Source of the DNA: Acinetobacter sp. ANC 4862
Lineage (GTDB): Bacteria; Pseudomonadota; Gammaproteobacteria; Pseudomonadales; Moraxellaceae
DNA length: 64,000 bases
Reading direction: 5' to 3'
NCBI RefSeq assembly: GCF_004336635.1
Contig: NZ_SJXH01000004.1
Location: 62,001 to 126,000, forward strand
Part shown: piece by piece, positions 1 to 11,494 of the stretch
How the letters are laid out: every line of letters starts with the position of its first letter
How positions within the stretch are numbered: position 1 is the first letter of the stretch
Notes under the pieces: generated by a model
Database searches by the model: none
What the model was told of the DNA's origin: nothing
The model's input: the letters and a program-made list of their open reading frames with translations, nothing else
Position numbers and translations under genes: made by a program

Positions 1-1385
1 GTCGATAATTCCTGAATACACATCTGAATGGATGCTTCACCAGTAATACATACCACTTGCTGATCCGGGAATGCGAGTTTCGCTGCCATTGCATATGGCA
101 AGCCCACACCCATTGTTCCTAAACCGCCAGAGTTGATCCATTGACGTGGACGTTTGTATTTATAGTAGTTTGCACCAAACATTTGATGCTGACCTACGTC
201 CGAAGTAATAATGGCTTCACTGTTGGTGATACGATCAAGTGCTTCAACCACCTGTTGTGGTTTCATTACACCATTTTTACCCGCTTCATAACGCAAGCCA
301 TGTACTTTGCGCCATTCATTGATTTGAGACCACCACGCAGCAATCGCTTCAGGATTTGGCTTAGAAACATTCATTTGTTTCAATTGAACCAGCATCTCTT
401 GAAGTACAGGTTCTACTGCACCCACAATTGGAATATGCGCCATGATGGTTTTTGAAATCGTCGCCGGGTCGATATCAATATGAATTACTTTGGCATTCGG
501 ACAGAATTTTGCTGGATTATTGGTTACACGGTCATCGAAACGCGCGCCTACACACAAAATCACGTCTGCATTGTGCATGGTCATGTTGGCTTCATACCTA
601 CCATGCATACCCAACATACCAATGAACTGCTTATCATTACCCGGGAAACCACCTAAGCCCATCAGGGTATTGGTTACCGGGAAATTTAGAAGATGGGCAA
701 GCTCAGTCAGCAATTCCGATGCATTGCCTTGAACAACACCACCACCACTATAGATGACTGGACGTTCAGCACTGATCAATTCTTCAATGGCTTTACGGAT
801 TTGACCTGAGTGACCACGATGCGGTGGTTGGTACGAACGCATCTTCACTTTTTCAGGATATTCGTAAGCAAATTTTTCTGCAGGATTGGTTGCATCTTTA
901 GGAATATCAACAACCACAGGACCTGGACGACCTGAAGACGCAATATAGAATGCTTTTTTAATAATCCCAGGAATTTCACTGGCATGACGCACTTGGAAAC
1001 TATGTTTCACGATTGGACGAGAAACACCTACCATGTCTGTTTCTTGGAATGCATCTTCGCCAATTAAATGTGTTGCAACCTGACCAGACAAAATCACCAT
1101 TGGGATTGAGTCCATATATGCGGTTGCAATAGGCGTCACTGTATTGGTTGCGCCCGGACCTGATGTGACAAGTACCACACCAGTTTTACCTGTTACGCGC
1201 GAATAGGCATCTGCCATGTGACCAGCAGCTTGCTCATGACGTACGAGGTAATGATTGATTTTGTCTTGTTGAAAGAGCGCGTCGTAAATATGAAGTACTG
1301 CGCCGCCTGGGTATCCAAATAAATGTTCAACGCCTTCGTCCGCCAATGCGCGAACGAGCATTTCACCACCAGATAAAAGTTCCAA
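1..1385 (-). CDS. ilvI: Acetolactate synthase large subunit (5' part, runs off the window)
   Basis: The reverse strand encodes about 461 residues of the thiamine-diphosphate enzyme that makes acetolactate or acetohydroxybutyrate, the first shared step of valine, leucine and isoleucine synthesis. Visible are the N-terminal FGYPGGAVL and [15 protein letters not shown] (the catalytic glutamate of the ThDP domain), TSGPGATN, and the [13 protein letters not shown] and HIDIDP segments of the central domain. At the window edge the Mg/ThDP-binding motif reads TGEASIQM where Escherichia coli has TGDGSIQM. I chose a TTG start (complement of 1383-1385): it gives an N-terminus MELLSGGEM matching E. coli MEMLSGAEM, and GGGTGA lies six bases before it. 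The 3' end, and presumably ilvH, lie outside the window. Confidence 0.95.
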   Translation of the reverse strand, partial: MELLSGGEMLVRALADEGVEHLFGYPGGAVLHIYDALFQQDKINHYLVRHEQAAGHMADAYSRVTGKTGVVLVTSGPGATNTVTPIATAYMDSIPMVILSGQVATHLIGEDAFQETDMVGVSRPIVKHSFQVRHASEIPGIIKKAFYIASSGRPGPVVVDIPKDATNPAEKFAYEYPEKVKMRSYQPPHRGHSGQIRKAIEELISAERPVIYSGGGVVQGNASELLTELAHLLNFPVTNTLMGLGGFPGNDKQFIGMLGMHGRYEANMTMHNADVILCVGARFDDRVTNNPAKFCPNAKVIHIDIDPATISKTIMAHIPIVGAVEPVLQEMLVQLKQMNVSKPNPEAIAAWWSQINEWRKVHGLRYEAGKNGVMKPQQVVEALDRITNSEAIITSDVGQHQMFGANYYKYKRPRQWINSGGLGTMGVGLPYAMAAKLAFPDQQVVCITGEASIQMCIQELS

Positions 1386-1407
1386 CGTGATTCACCCTAA
1401 TCTTTTT

Positions 1408-1435
1408 CACTAACAAATGGAGGGCATTTGTAGTG
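1408..1435 (-). promoter_or_regulatory. Hairpin in the ilvI 5' leader
   Basis: CACTA-A-CAAATG pairs with CATTTG-TAGTG around a five-base loop, an 11-bp stem with a single bulged A. Read on the minus strand it lies about 22 bases upstream of the ilvI TTG start, just before the GGGTGA ribosome-binding site. It is not followed by a U run in that direction, so it looks more like a translational or stability element than a terminator. The function is inferred. Confidence 0.4.
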
Positions 1436-2179
1436 GTTAATTCATTAACTGTCTGCACTGTTATAGCACACAAATTTCATAGTTTTCATAGCAATAGGAA
1501 AAAAATCTGACCTGACTGCTGTTTGAGCAATATGAGGTCTAAAACATGTTGGGATAAACATATTTTGTTGGCTTTGTTCAGCTTCTCGGCTAGAGAAGAA
1601 GTCCATTGCTAAAATGACGCTGATTCGAAGGGTGATCAAATAAACGCATATAAAACTACAGTCAGCATTTTTGTAGTTTCGACTATTAAAGTCAAGTTTA
1701 AAAATTAGCTTTTTCTTGATTATTTACAGACCGTCTGTTTTTTAAGCTTTAGGCATGATTTTACATTTCATTTGCTTATTGAGGATTTCATGAGAAAAAC
1801 CAATCACTTCATTACAACTCAAAATTTAATGATAAAAAAATACTATAAATTAAATAAATAATTTTAATATATTGCGGTTTTTCAGATTTATCTTTCTCAA
1901 TACAAATTTAAAATAACGCTGTCATGTGCCGAATATTCTGCTTTTATTTTCATCATCGCACATTACTCATATGATCACAAATCAGTCAAAACAGAACGAC
2001 TTAGATTTAAAAAAGTAACACTAAATTAAACCATTCTTCATGCTGAATTGAATCATTAATATCATTCGTCAGCTTATCTTTTTTTTCTGCAAATACATAA
2101 AAATCATATAAAATACAAAACTGATGTGACTATATTTCATATATTACAACTGACTGATTATTATAAGGACTTGTTCATT
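1436..2179. other. Gene-free A+T-rich region upstream of ilvI and the DUF4124 gene
   Basis: No convincing gene is visible here. It must hold the divergent control regions of ilvI (minus) and the DUF4124 gene (plus). It contains a perfect palindrome ACAGAC-C-GTCTGT at 1726-1738, followed on the plus strand by a short T run. On the minus strand at 1590-1649 a 19-codon open frame ends in three consecutive leucine codons. The 64-codon open frame at 1445-1639 starts only at TTG and shows no domain, so I did not call it a gene. Confidence 0.5.
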
Positions 2180-2533
2180 ATGTCATCATCTTTCATCAAA
2201 ATTGGGTTCATGGCTGCATGCTTTACCTTCAGTCTAAGTTCAACCACTGGCTTTGCTAAAGAATATTACAAATGGGTCGATGCAAAAGGGTCTACTCATT
2301 ACACCACCACTCCCCCGCCAAAATCAGCCAAGAAAAAAGGCAAAGTAGATACTTACGGTCCGAATAAGTCATCTCAAAGCTCTAAAAACACCTCTACCGC
2401 AGAAGCAGAGTCCGTATCAAAAGAAGCTCAAAACCTTGCCAATGTTGCAGTGGCTGCTGCAAATGCAGCTCCAGCTGTAGCACGAGAAGCGGATCGTTCA
2501 TCAAATTCTAATAAAGTATTATCTGCTCAATAG
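2180..2533 (+). CDS. DUF4124 domain-containing secreted protein
   Basis: The protein is 117 residues long, starting at the ATG preceded by AAGGA; an upstream in-frame ATG at 2126 would put extra residues before the signal peptide. Residues 1-23 form a Sec-type signal peptide ending near GFAKE. It is followed by YYKWVDAKGSTHYTTTPPP, the usual DUF4124 opening: a short beta hairpin with a conserved W-D-G pattern. The rest is lysine-, serine- and alanine-rich and probably disordered. The family is exported to the periplasm and its role is unknown. The gene stands alone, 150 bases before leuS. Confidence 0.75.
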   Translation: MSSSFIKIGFMAACFTFSLSSTTGFAKEYYKWVDAKGSTHYTTTPPPKSAKKKGKVDTYGPNKSSQSSKNTSTAEAESVSKEAQNLANVAVAAANAAPAVAREADRSSNSNKVLSAQ

Positions 2534-2616
2534 TCAGCAATCTCTCATTTCCTCCTTTGAAATGGTTTTTGCTGGTTAAAAACTTTTATATTTTATGATT
2601 TATGTCGGGCGCAAAA

Positions 2617-2646
2617 TTCACTTTTTAGTGCATTTTGCGCTATGCT
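2617..2646 (+). promoter_or_regulatory. Candidate leuS promoter
   Basis: TTCACT (2617-2622) and TATGCT (2641-2646) with 18-bp spacing lie about 40 bases before the leuS start. The match to sigma-70 boxes is moderate and the position is suitable. Confidence 0.35.
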
Positions 2647-2663
2647 GTGCAACAAACTTTTAA

Positions 2664-5309
<2,646 letters not shown>

Positions 5310-5319
5310 ATTCCTTAGG

Positions 5320-5465
5320 TTCCCTCTCATCTCAGGAGAGGGTTAGGGAGAGGTACTTATTTTAAAAACCCCTCATCCTAATCTTCTTCCCTGAGCCATA
5401 TATGGCGCAAGAGAAAGAATTTTAGAAATAATCCCTCCAAACCTCCCTTTAAGAAAGGGAAGCTT
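5320..5465. repeat. Intergenic palindromic repeats (REP-like) between leuS and lptE
   Basis: The stretch holds several short inverted repeats: CCCTCTC (5322-5328) with GAGAGGG (5336-5342), a following GGTTAGGGAGAGG, and TCCCTTTAAGAAAGGGA near 5446-5462. The pyrimidine-rich palindromic style matches the repeat at 14963-15003, which suggests a dispersed element class. Confidence 0.5.
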
Positions 5466-5474
5466 AAAAAACAC

Positions 5475-5501
5475 AAAGCCCGTTGCCAGCCAACGGGCTT
5501 T
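5475..5501 (+). terminator. Strong hairpin, probable leuS terminator
   Basis: AAAGCCCGTTG pairs perfectly with CAACGGGCTTT around a five-base loop (11-bp, GC-rich stem). The T run is short (TTT then GACTTTAC), so termination may be partial and allow read-through into lptE, whose start is 80 bases downstream. Confidence 0.6.
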
Positions 5502-5580
5502 GACTTTACAATCCACTGAGCTTAGGGAAAGATATCCCTCCCAATCATTACAATTGGGAAAATTAAATAGAGGAATAAGC

Positions 5581-6123
5581 ATGCATTTAGTTCAACGTGT
5601 TGCAGCGGTTGTATTAACTTTGGGTCTAAGTGCTAGCTTAGTCGGTTGTGGTTTTCACTTAAAAGGAACTACCCCAACCACGGCTCCTGTTGCATACTCT
5701 AAAATGAAATTGGCATTGCCAGATAATGCAGGTCAATTACATGAAAAACTTGCAATTTATTTGGGTGCAACCGGTATTCAACTTAGCAATAGCCCCGATG
5801 CCTATGTGTTACGTGTACTGGATTACACCCCACAACGCCATGAATTGAATGGCAAATTGATCGAAACTTTGCTTCGCTTAACCGTGACTTTCCGTATTGA
5901 AGATGCACAAGGTAATCCTGTGACTGAACCACGTACCCTGACCGCTTCACGCAGCTATCAATATGACGTCGCGACAGTCAACACCGATGACCAAGAACAG
6001 AAGTATCTCAATCAAGTCATTGTTGATGACATTGCACAGCAAATTGTACGTCAGATTTCATCGAATCGTCTGCCGAAAGTCGTGACCAAACCAGCAGCAT
6101 CAACCACTCAACCTGAAAGATAG
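5581..6123 (+). CDS. lptE: LPS-assembly lipoprotein LptE
   Basis: LptE is the outer-membrane lipoprotein that plugs the LptD barrel and helps insert lipooligosaccharide into the outer leaflet. The protein is 180 residues, with signal peptide 1-21 and the lipobox LVGC placing the acylated cysteine at 22, followed by GFHLKG, the typical LptE start. The chosen ATG has GAGGA seven bases upstream; the frame extends upstream but would bury the signal peptide. leuS-lptE-holA is a conserved order, and holA begins only ten bases after the stop, so the two are probably co-transcribed. Confidence 0.93.
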   Translation: MHLVQRVAAVVLTLGLSASLVGCGFHLKGTTPTTAPVAYSKMKLALPDNAGQLHEKLAIYLGATGIQLSNSPDAYVLRVLDYTPQRHELNGKLIETLLRLTVTFRIEDAQGNPVTEPRTLTASRSYQYDVATVNTDDQEQKYLNQVIVDDIAQQIVRQISSNRLPKVVTKPAASTTQPER

Positions 6124-6133
6124 AAATTAAGCT

Positions 6134-7132
6134 ATGAAACTTGACTATCCACAAGCACTAAAACGTGTTGATGAAGCTCGCGGTGCTTGGATTATGTATG
6201 GTCAAGAACCATTACTTGAGCAAAATTTGCTGGATGCGTTTCGTCAAAGTTGGCAAAAACAAGAAATTGAACGTCAGCGTTATGACATTAACAATGTCAG
6301 CGATTGGAAAAATGTGTTTAATGCTTTAAATAGTTTATCGCTTTTTTCCAATCAGCTTGCTATTGAAGTGCATGGCAACATCAAGCCGGATGCTAATGGC
6401 ATCAAGCAGCTGAAAAGCTACATTCAGCACAATGAGCAAAACCTGTTGCTTGTGGTGATGCCCAAACAGGACAGTAGCAGTTTAAAATCAAGTTTTTTTC
6501 AGGTGGTTGATGCCAATGGTGTCACTGTACCGCTGACTGCCAACTATCCACAAGATCGTCAACGGATTTTAGGGATTGAAGCGGAAAAACTGGGGATTAA
6601 ACTGGCGAATGATGCCTGGCAGTGGCTTGAACAACATCATGAGCATAACCTGCTCGCGGCAAAAAACAGTTTAATGCGCGTCAGCGATACTTTTGCCGAT
6701 GTCGACATCATCCAGATTGATCATTTATATTCATGTTTACAAGATCAATCACGCTATACCACTTACGACTTAAATGATGCCCTGCTTGCCGGAAATCTGG
6801 CTCAGGCAATTAAAATTTTCCAATATTTAATTGCCTCGGGTGAACCGATGAGCCTGATTTTATGGAGTATCAGCAAAGAAATGCGCTTGCTTATGCAACT
6901 GTTTGAACAGCCGCAAAATGCCTTGCAACTCGGGATTTGGAAAAATAAAGTCAGTCTATATCAACAAGCTCTAAGACGACTGAATCCAAATAACTTTCTA
7001 ACCTGGCCTTCACTGCTGTTACGTATTGATGCATCCATTAAAGGTCTAGGAAAGGAAAATCCAGAACATCTGGTTCTACAAGCGATTACCAGTATGTGTG
7101 GTCAAATGTTATTTGAATTACCTACTGCTTAG
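6134..7132 (+). CDS. holA: DNA polymerase III delta subunit
   Basis: HolA is the clamp-loader delta subunit that opens the beta sliding clamp during DNA replication. The protein is 332 residues, normal for the family. The N-terminal part resembles the delta fold: YGQEPLLEQNLLDAFR, then SLSLFSNQLAIEV, which includes the clamp-binding SLF element, then LLLVVMPKQDSSSLKS. A C-terminal helical collar domain follows (IWKNKVSLYQQALRR). It lies ten bases after lptE. Its stop codon overlaps the stop of the convergent hemerythrin gene, so no terminator separates them. Confidence 0.95.
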   Translation: MKLDYPQALKRVDEARGAWIMYGQEPLLEQNLLDAFRQSWQKQEIERQRYDINNVSDWKNVFNALNSLSLFSNQLAIEVHGNIKPDANGIKQLKSYIQHNEQNLLLVVMPKQDSSSLKSSFFQVVDANGVTVPLTANYPQDRQRILGIEAEKLGIKLANDAWQWLEQHHEHNLLAAKNSLMRVSDTFADVDIIQIDHLYSCLQDQSRYTTYDLNDALLAGNLAQAIKIFQYLIASGEPMSLILWSISKEMRLLMQLFEQPQNALQLGIWKNKVSLYQQALRRLNPNNFLTWPSLLLRIDASIKGLGKENPEHLVLQAITSMCGQMLFELPTA

Positions 7133-7578
7133 CTGAAAAAACGCGAAAACCAACTTTTACCTTTCTTCTGTTCTTGTGAACGTAAATAGTGCAGCATATT
7201 GTCACGCACCGCATCCACATAATCTTGATCATCATGTTGGATATGATTAATCAACCACTTTGACAGTAATCGATATAAATCATTTTCGACTGATTCTCCC
7301 CGATCAAATTTTTGACGATAATCATTCAGCCGTTTAACAAATAAGTCGTGTATGCCTCTATGAGAAGGCAAATACTGATAACTCACTTGTTCAAGCAAGT
7401 TTTCTTCGAAACTAAAATGTGATTGGGTATAATCAATCAAATCATCCAAGACTTCTTTGATCTGATTACGATCCCCACTCACTCTAATCTTCTCTAAAGC
7501 ATTAATGTAATCCAAGATTTGGCGATGTTGATTATCAATCACATCGATTCCAATATTATAACTTTCATTCCATTCCAT
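7129..7578 (-). CDS. Bacteriohemerythrin
   Basis: This 149-residue single-domain protein should form a four-helix bundle holding a non-haem di-iron O2-binding site. The family's ligand set is visible: H18 (DNQH), H54 and E58 (HFSFEE), H73 and H77 (HRGIH), H112 and D117 (HIQHDD). The opening WNESYNIGIDVIDNQH is diagnostic. Family members bind or sense oxygen, or deliver it to oxygenases. Nothing nearby points to a specific partner; it is convergent with holA (3-base overlap) and divergent from macA 570 bases away. There is no methyl-accepting or GGDEF domain, so it is a stand-alone carrier or sensor. Confidence 0.92.
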   Translation of the reverse strand: MEWNESYNIGIDVIDNQHRQILDYINALEKIRVSGDRNQIKEVLDDLIDYTQSHFSFEENLLEQVSYQYLPSHRGIHDLFVKRLNDYRQKFDRGESVENDLYRLLSKWLINHIQHDDQDYVDAVRDNMLHYLRSQEQKKGKSWFSRFFS

Positions 7579-8148
7579 CCGTTACCTCTCACAAATTTTC
7601 ATATTAAAGTCATGATTTATTGCGCACAATCATTGTGCATGGCACTATTATTATTAATCCCATAAAAAAATTATGGAATTTAATGTTACAAACTTTTTTT
7701 ATTTAAATCTATAGATAAAACAAAGATTTTTTTAAATTATTAGAATAATGATCTAGCTAGGTCTGCTGAAATAAAGAAGATTCAAAAATGTCAAACATAG
7801 AATTTTTTTAAACAAAAATCATTAAATAAGTCCAGTATTATTCGACTAAAATCTAATCCGTTCTCGAGGCTTGAGATCCGTTGGTAAAAATGCAGTCTCA
7901 TAGCAGTATTGCTGTGAAACTCAACAATCAAACTGAAAATCACCTTTCAAAAATTCATTGAATCCAAATTCAATAAAGTGCTAATCGCCTACAAATCACG
8001 CTGTAAAAGGCTGGTCTAAAATCAGTTCACAATCGCTTTAGTCACTTTTCAAGAGATCTCAAAAAAGAAAATAATTCTCATTTGTTTTTAAAAATTCACG
8101 CTCTATCCTCATTTAGCTTTTATAATCTTTTCAATTTTCTCAATTTAT
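7579..8148. other. Intergenic region between bacteriohemerythrin and macA
   Basis: The region is A+T-rich and no coding sequence is supported. A perfect -10 box TATAAT lies at 8121-8126, about 25 bases before macA, without a clear -35. AATAATTCTCATTT near 8080 looks like half of a Fur box but is too weak to call. AGCA-GTAT-TGCT near 7902-7913 forms a small hairpin of unknown role. Confidence 0.4.
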
Positions 8149-9501
8149 ATGCTCACTATGCCAAAAATAAAGCCGTCCAAAATAGTTGTAGCAGTGGTCT
8201 GTATTCTTGCTATTGCAGTCACAGCCTGGTTTTTCTTAAAGCCAAAAGAGCAACCCCCTCAATACATTACCAGTGAAGTCAGCCGTGGTGATATTGAAGA
8301 CTCGGTACTTGCAACCGGTGTACTTGAAGCCACCAAAATGGTCAGCGTCGGTGCACAGGTGTCTGGTCAGGTGAAAAAAATGTATGTGAAACTGGGCGAC
8401 CAAGTGAAACAAGGTCAACTGATTGCGCGAATTGATTCGATTCGTCAGGAAAATGATCTTAAAACGGCTGAAGCGAGCATTAAAAATCAACAAGCACAAC
8501 TGGCAGTCAAGCAAGCCAACTTGGCTAAAGTTCAAGCTGAATATCAACGTCAACAAGCGATGTATGCTCAAGATGCGACTTCACGTGCCGAATTAGAAGC
8601 AGCATTGGCCAGCTATAAAACAGCCCAAGCTGAAATTCTGGCGATTAATGCACAAATTGAACAATCTCGCTTAACACTGGCAACGACTAAAGAAGATTTA
8701 GGCTATACCCAGATTGTTGCGCCGATGGATGGCACCATTGTGGCGATTGTGACCGAGGAAGGTCAGACCGTAAATGCCAACCAAAGTGCACCGACCATTG
8801 TCAAATTGGCAAAACTCGACACTATGACCATTAAGGCTGAAATTTCTGAAGCTGATGTAATGAAAGTTGAAGAAGGTCAAACTGTTTATTTCACCACGCT
8901 GGGTAATAGTGACAAAAAGCATTATGCAAAACTACGCCAGGTAGAACCTGCACCGAATTCAATTAATACTGAAACCAATAACAACTCAACCTCATCTTCA
9001 AGTTCTGCGGTGTATTACAACGCCTTATTTGATGTACCCAATGAAGATGGCAAGTTACGTATTGATATGACTGCACAGGTTTATATCGTACTCAGTGAAG
9101 CAAAAAATGTATTAACCGTTCCTGCGGCTGCTTTACAGACTTCAAACCGTCCACAAGGCAAACGTGCTGACCGTAATGCAGATAAAGCCAAAGAACAAAA
9201 GCCGGCAGCTACAGATCAGGCTAAAACTGAACGACCAAAACGCCTGGAACTGTCTGCTGAAGAAAAATCACTGATTGAACAAGGCAAAGCTTCTATGTCG
9301 ATGGTTCGTGTAGTGCAGGCTGATGGTACTGCAAAACCGCAACCTGTGTTGGTTGGCTTGAACAACCGTGTAACCGCTCAAGTGATTAAAGGCTTGAAAC
9401 AAGGTGATCAAGTGGTCATTGCAGATGCTTCAGATACCTCGAATGATTCTGCCAAACGCAGTAACCGTGTAGCTGGTGGTGCCGGTCCAGTGAGAATGTA
9501 A
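8149..9501 (+). CDS. macA: MacA-type periplasmic adaptor (RND/HlyD family)
   Basis: This is the membrane-fusion protein of a tripartite exporter, linking the MacB ABC transporter to an outer-membrane channel. The protein is 450 residues, with one N-terminal membrane anchor (about 11-30) and then the lipoyl half VSVGAQVSGQVKKMYVKLGD. Next come a long alpha-helical hairpin rich in Q, A and K (about 100-180), the second lipoyl half APMDGTIVAIVTEEGQTVN, and a beta-barrel and MP domain. An inserted low-complexity stretch (NNNSTSSSSS), and a charged linker near 335-365, look lineage-specific. ATGs at 8149 and 8158 are both possible and neither has a good ribosome-binding site. It overlaps macB at TAATG, so translation is probably coupled. 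Confidence 0.92.
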   Translation: MLTMPKIKPSKIVVAVVCILAIAVTAWFFLKPKEQPPQYITSEVSRGDIEDSVLATGVLEATKMVSVGAQVSGQVKKMYVKLGDQVKQGQLIARIDSIRQENDLKTAEASIKNQQAQLAVKQANLAKVQAEYQRQQAMYAQDATSRAELEAALASYKTAQAEILAINAQIEQSRLTLATTKEDLGYTQIVAPMDGTIVAIVTEEGQTVNANQSAPTIVKLAKLDTMTIKAEISEADVMKVEEGQTVYFTTLGNSDKKHYAKLRQVEPAPNSINTETNNNSTSSSSSAVYYNALFDVPNEDGKLRIDMTAQVYIVLSEAKNVLTVPAAALQTSNRPQGKRADRNADKAKEQKPAATDQAKTERPKRLELSAEEKSLIEQGKASMSMVRVVQADGTAKPQPVLVGLNNRVTAQVIKGLKQGDQVVIADASDTSNDSAKRSNRVAGGAGPVRM

Positions 9502-11483
9502 TGATGAGTCAAGATCAACAGCCTTTGCTCAAGGTCACAGATCTGACTCGTGAATTCCCTGCCGGGGAAAGCACCATTCAGATTTTAAAGGGCATTAATT
9601 TAGAGATTTATCCCGGAGAACTGGTGGCCATTGTCGGGCAATCCGGTTCGGGCAAATCAACCCTGATGAATATCCTAGGTTGTCTAGATCAACCGACTGC
9701 GGGTAGCTATCAGGTTAAAGGGCGTGAAACACGCAAATTGGAACCGGATGAACTGGCACAACTGCGCCGTGAATATTTCGGTTTTATTTTCCAGCGCTAT
9801 CATTTACTGGGTGATTTAACTGCGGCAGGGAATGTTGAAGTTCCGGCCATTTATACTGGTGTCGATGCCTCTGCGCGTCAACAACGTTCGACCCAACTAC
9901 TCACGGATCTAGGATTAGCTGAAAAAACCCAAAACCGCCCCAGTCAACTTTCCGGCGGTCAGCAACAGCGTGTGTCGATTGCACGTGCCCTGATGAACGG
10001 CGGCGATGTGATTCTAGCCGATGAACCGACCGGTGCACTGGATAAAAACAGTGGTATTGAAGTGATGCGTATTTTACGTGAACTGAATGCCAAAGGTCAT
10101 ACCATCATTTTAGTCACACACGATCATAATGTGGCAAAAAATGCCTCGCGCATTATTGAAATCAGTGACGGGAATATTATTTCGGATCGGGCCAATGTGC
10201 CTGAAACCGATGGCGAAGTACTAGAAAAGCAGCAGCTTGACCGTACTCCGCAAAAGAAAACACCTTCTTGGCGCTCTGCTGCGGATCGACTAGGCGAAGC
10301 CTTCCACATGGCACTTCTAGCCATGAATGCACACCGGATGCGTACCTTCCTGACCATGCTCGGGATCATTATTGGTATTGCATCGGTAGTATCGGTGGTC
10401 GCTTTAGGGAATGGCTCACAGAAACAGATTCTGGAAAATATCAGTAGCCTGGGTACCAATACCATTACGGTTTATCAGGGTCGGGGATTTGGTGATAACT
10501 CCAAAACCGCCCAAGTCAAAACACTGGTTCCTGCCGATGCTGAAGCTTTGGCTGAACAACCCTATGTCGATGGGGTCAGTCCTTCAGTCAATAGCAGCGT
10601 CACTGCCCGTTTTAAAGATACCGAAGCTTCTGCCACGGTCAATGGTGTCAGTGAAGACTTCTTCTATGTCAAAGGCATGACCTTCGAATCCGGACAACCT
10701 TTTGACAAAGAAGGGGTTACTGAACGTGCCCAAGACGTAGTGATTGACAGTAATACCAAGAATACTTTCTTTAGTGATGGCACCAATCCTGTGGGTCAGG
10801 TCATTCTATTGGGCAGTGTACCGAGTCGTATTATTGGCGTGATTGAAGCGCAAAAATCGATGATGGGGAATTCAGACAGCCTGAATGTTTATCTGCCCTA
10901 CTCCACTGTGATGAGCCGGATGTTAGGTCAGGCGAATGTGCGTAGCATCATTGTCCGAATTAAGGATGAATACCCAAGTGCTGCTGCTGAAAATGCGATT
11001 CTGAACCTGCTGGTACAACGTCACGGCGCGCAAGACGTGTTTACCCAAAACTCCGACAGTATTCGCGAAACCATTCAGCAAACCACACAAACCATGACCT
11101 TACTGGTTTCCGCGATTGCAGTCATTTCCCTGATTGTCGGCGGTATTGGAGTCATGAACATCATGTTGGTTTCGGTGACCGAACGTACTCAGGAAATTGG
11201 CGTACGTATGGCGGTCGGTGCACGACAAAGTGACATCTTGCAGCAGTTCCTGATTGAAGCTGTATTGGTCTGTATTTTGGGCGGGATCTTAGGCGTACTT
11301 CTATCCTTAGGTATTGGGCAGCTGATTAGTCATTTCGCTGGCGGTACTTTCCAGATGGCCTATTCAACCACATCGATTATTGCAGCCTTTGTCTGTTCCA
11401 GCATGATCGGGATTATCTTTGGCTTTATCCCGGCCCGTAATGCAGCACAGCTTAATCCTGTCGATGCACTTTCTCGCGAATAA
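9501..11483 (+). CDS. macB: MacB-type macrolide/peptide ABC exporter, fused ATPase-permease
   Basis: MacB is an inner-membrane mechanotransmission ABC transporter; in other Proteobacteria it exports macrolides, lipopeptides, toxins and haem precursors. The protein is 660 residues. The nucleotide-binding domain comes first (Walker A GQSGSGKST, signature LSGGQQQRVSIARAL, Walker B VILADEPTGALD, H-loop VTHD). It is followed by a first membrane helix (about 280-305), a large periplasmic domain, and three C-terminal helices including GGIGVMNIMLVSVTERTQEI, the FtsX-type signature. ATG occurs twice in tandem (9501, 9504). The overlap with macA and the 11-base gap to the outer-membrane gene indicate a single operon. 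Confidence 0.95.
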   Translation: MMSQDQQPLLKVTDLTREFPAGESTIQILKGINLEIYPGELVAIVGQSGSGKSTLMNILGCLDQPTAGSYQVKGRETRKLEPDELAQLRREYFGFIFQRYHLLGDLTAAGNVEVPAIYTGVDASARQQRSTQLLTDLGLAEKTQNRPSQLSGGQQQRVSIARALMNGGDVILADEPTGALDKNSGIEVMRILRELNAKGHTIILVTHDHNVAKNASRIIEISDGNIISDRANVPETDGEVLEKQQLDRTPQKKTPSWRSAADRLGEAFHMALLAMNAHRMRTFLTMLGIIIGIASVVSVVALGNGSQKQILENISSLGTNTITVYQGRGFGDNSKTAQVKTLVPADAEALAEQPYVDGVSPSVNSSVTARFKDTEASATVNGVSEDFFYVKGMTFESGQPFDKEGVTERAQDVVIDSNTKNTFFSDGTNPVGQVILLGSVPSRIIGVIEAQKSMMGNSDSLNVYLPYSTVMSRMLGQANVRSIIVRIKDEYPSAAAENAILNLLVQRHGAQDVFTQNSDSIRETIQQTTQTMTLLVSAIAVISLIVGGIGVMNIMLVSVTERTQEIGVRMAVGARQSDILQQFLIEAVLVCILGGILGVLLSLGIGQLISHFAGGTFQMAYSTTSIIAAFVCSSMIGIIFGFIPARNAAQLNPVDALSRE

Positions 11484-11494
11484 GGATACTTAGA

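Noticed and set aside
1445-1639. 64-codon minus-strand frame upstream of ilvI, starting at TTG with an isoleucine- and leucine-rich beginning.
   Set aside because: It has no ribosome-binding site and a composition unlike coding sequence after the first residues.
8075-8095. A possible Fur box upstream of macA (AATAATTCTCATTT).
   Set aside because: Only about half of the consensus is matched, and MacAB is not normally iron-controlled.
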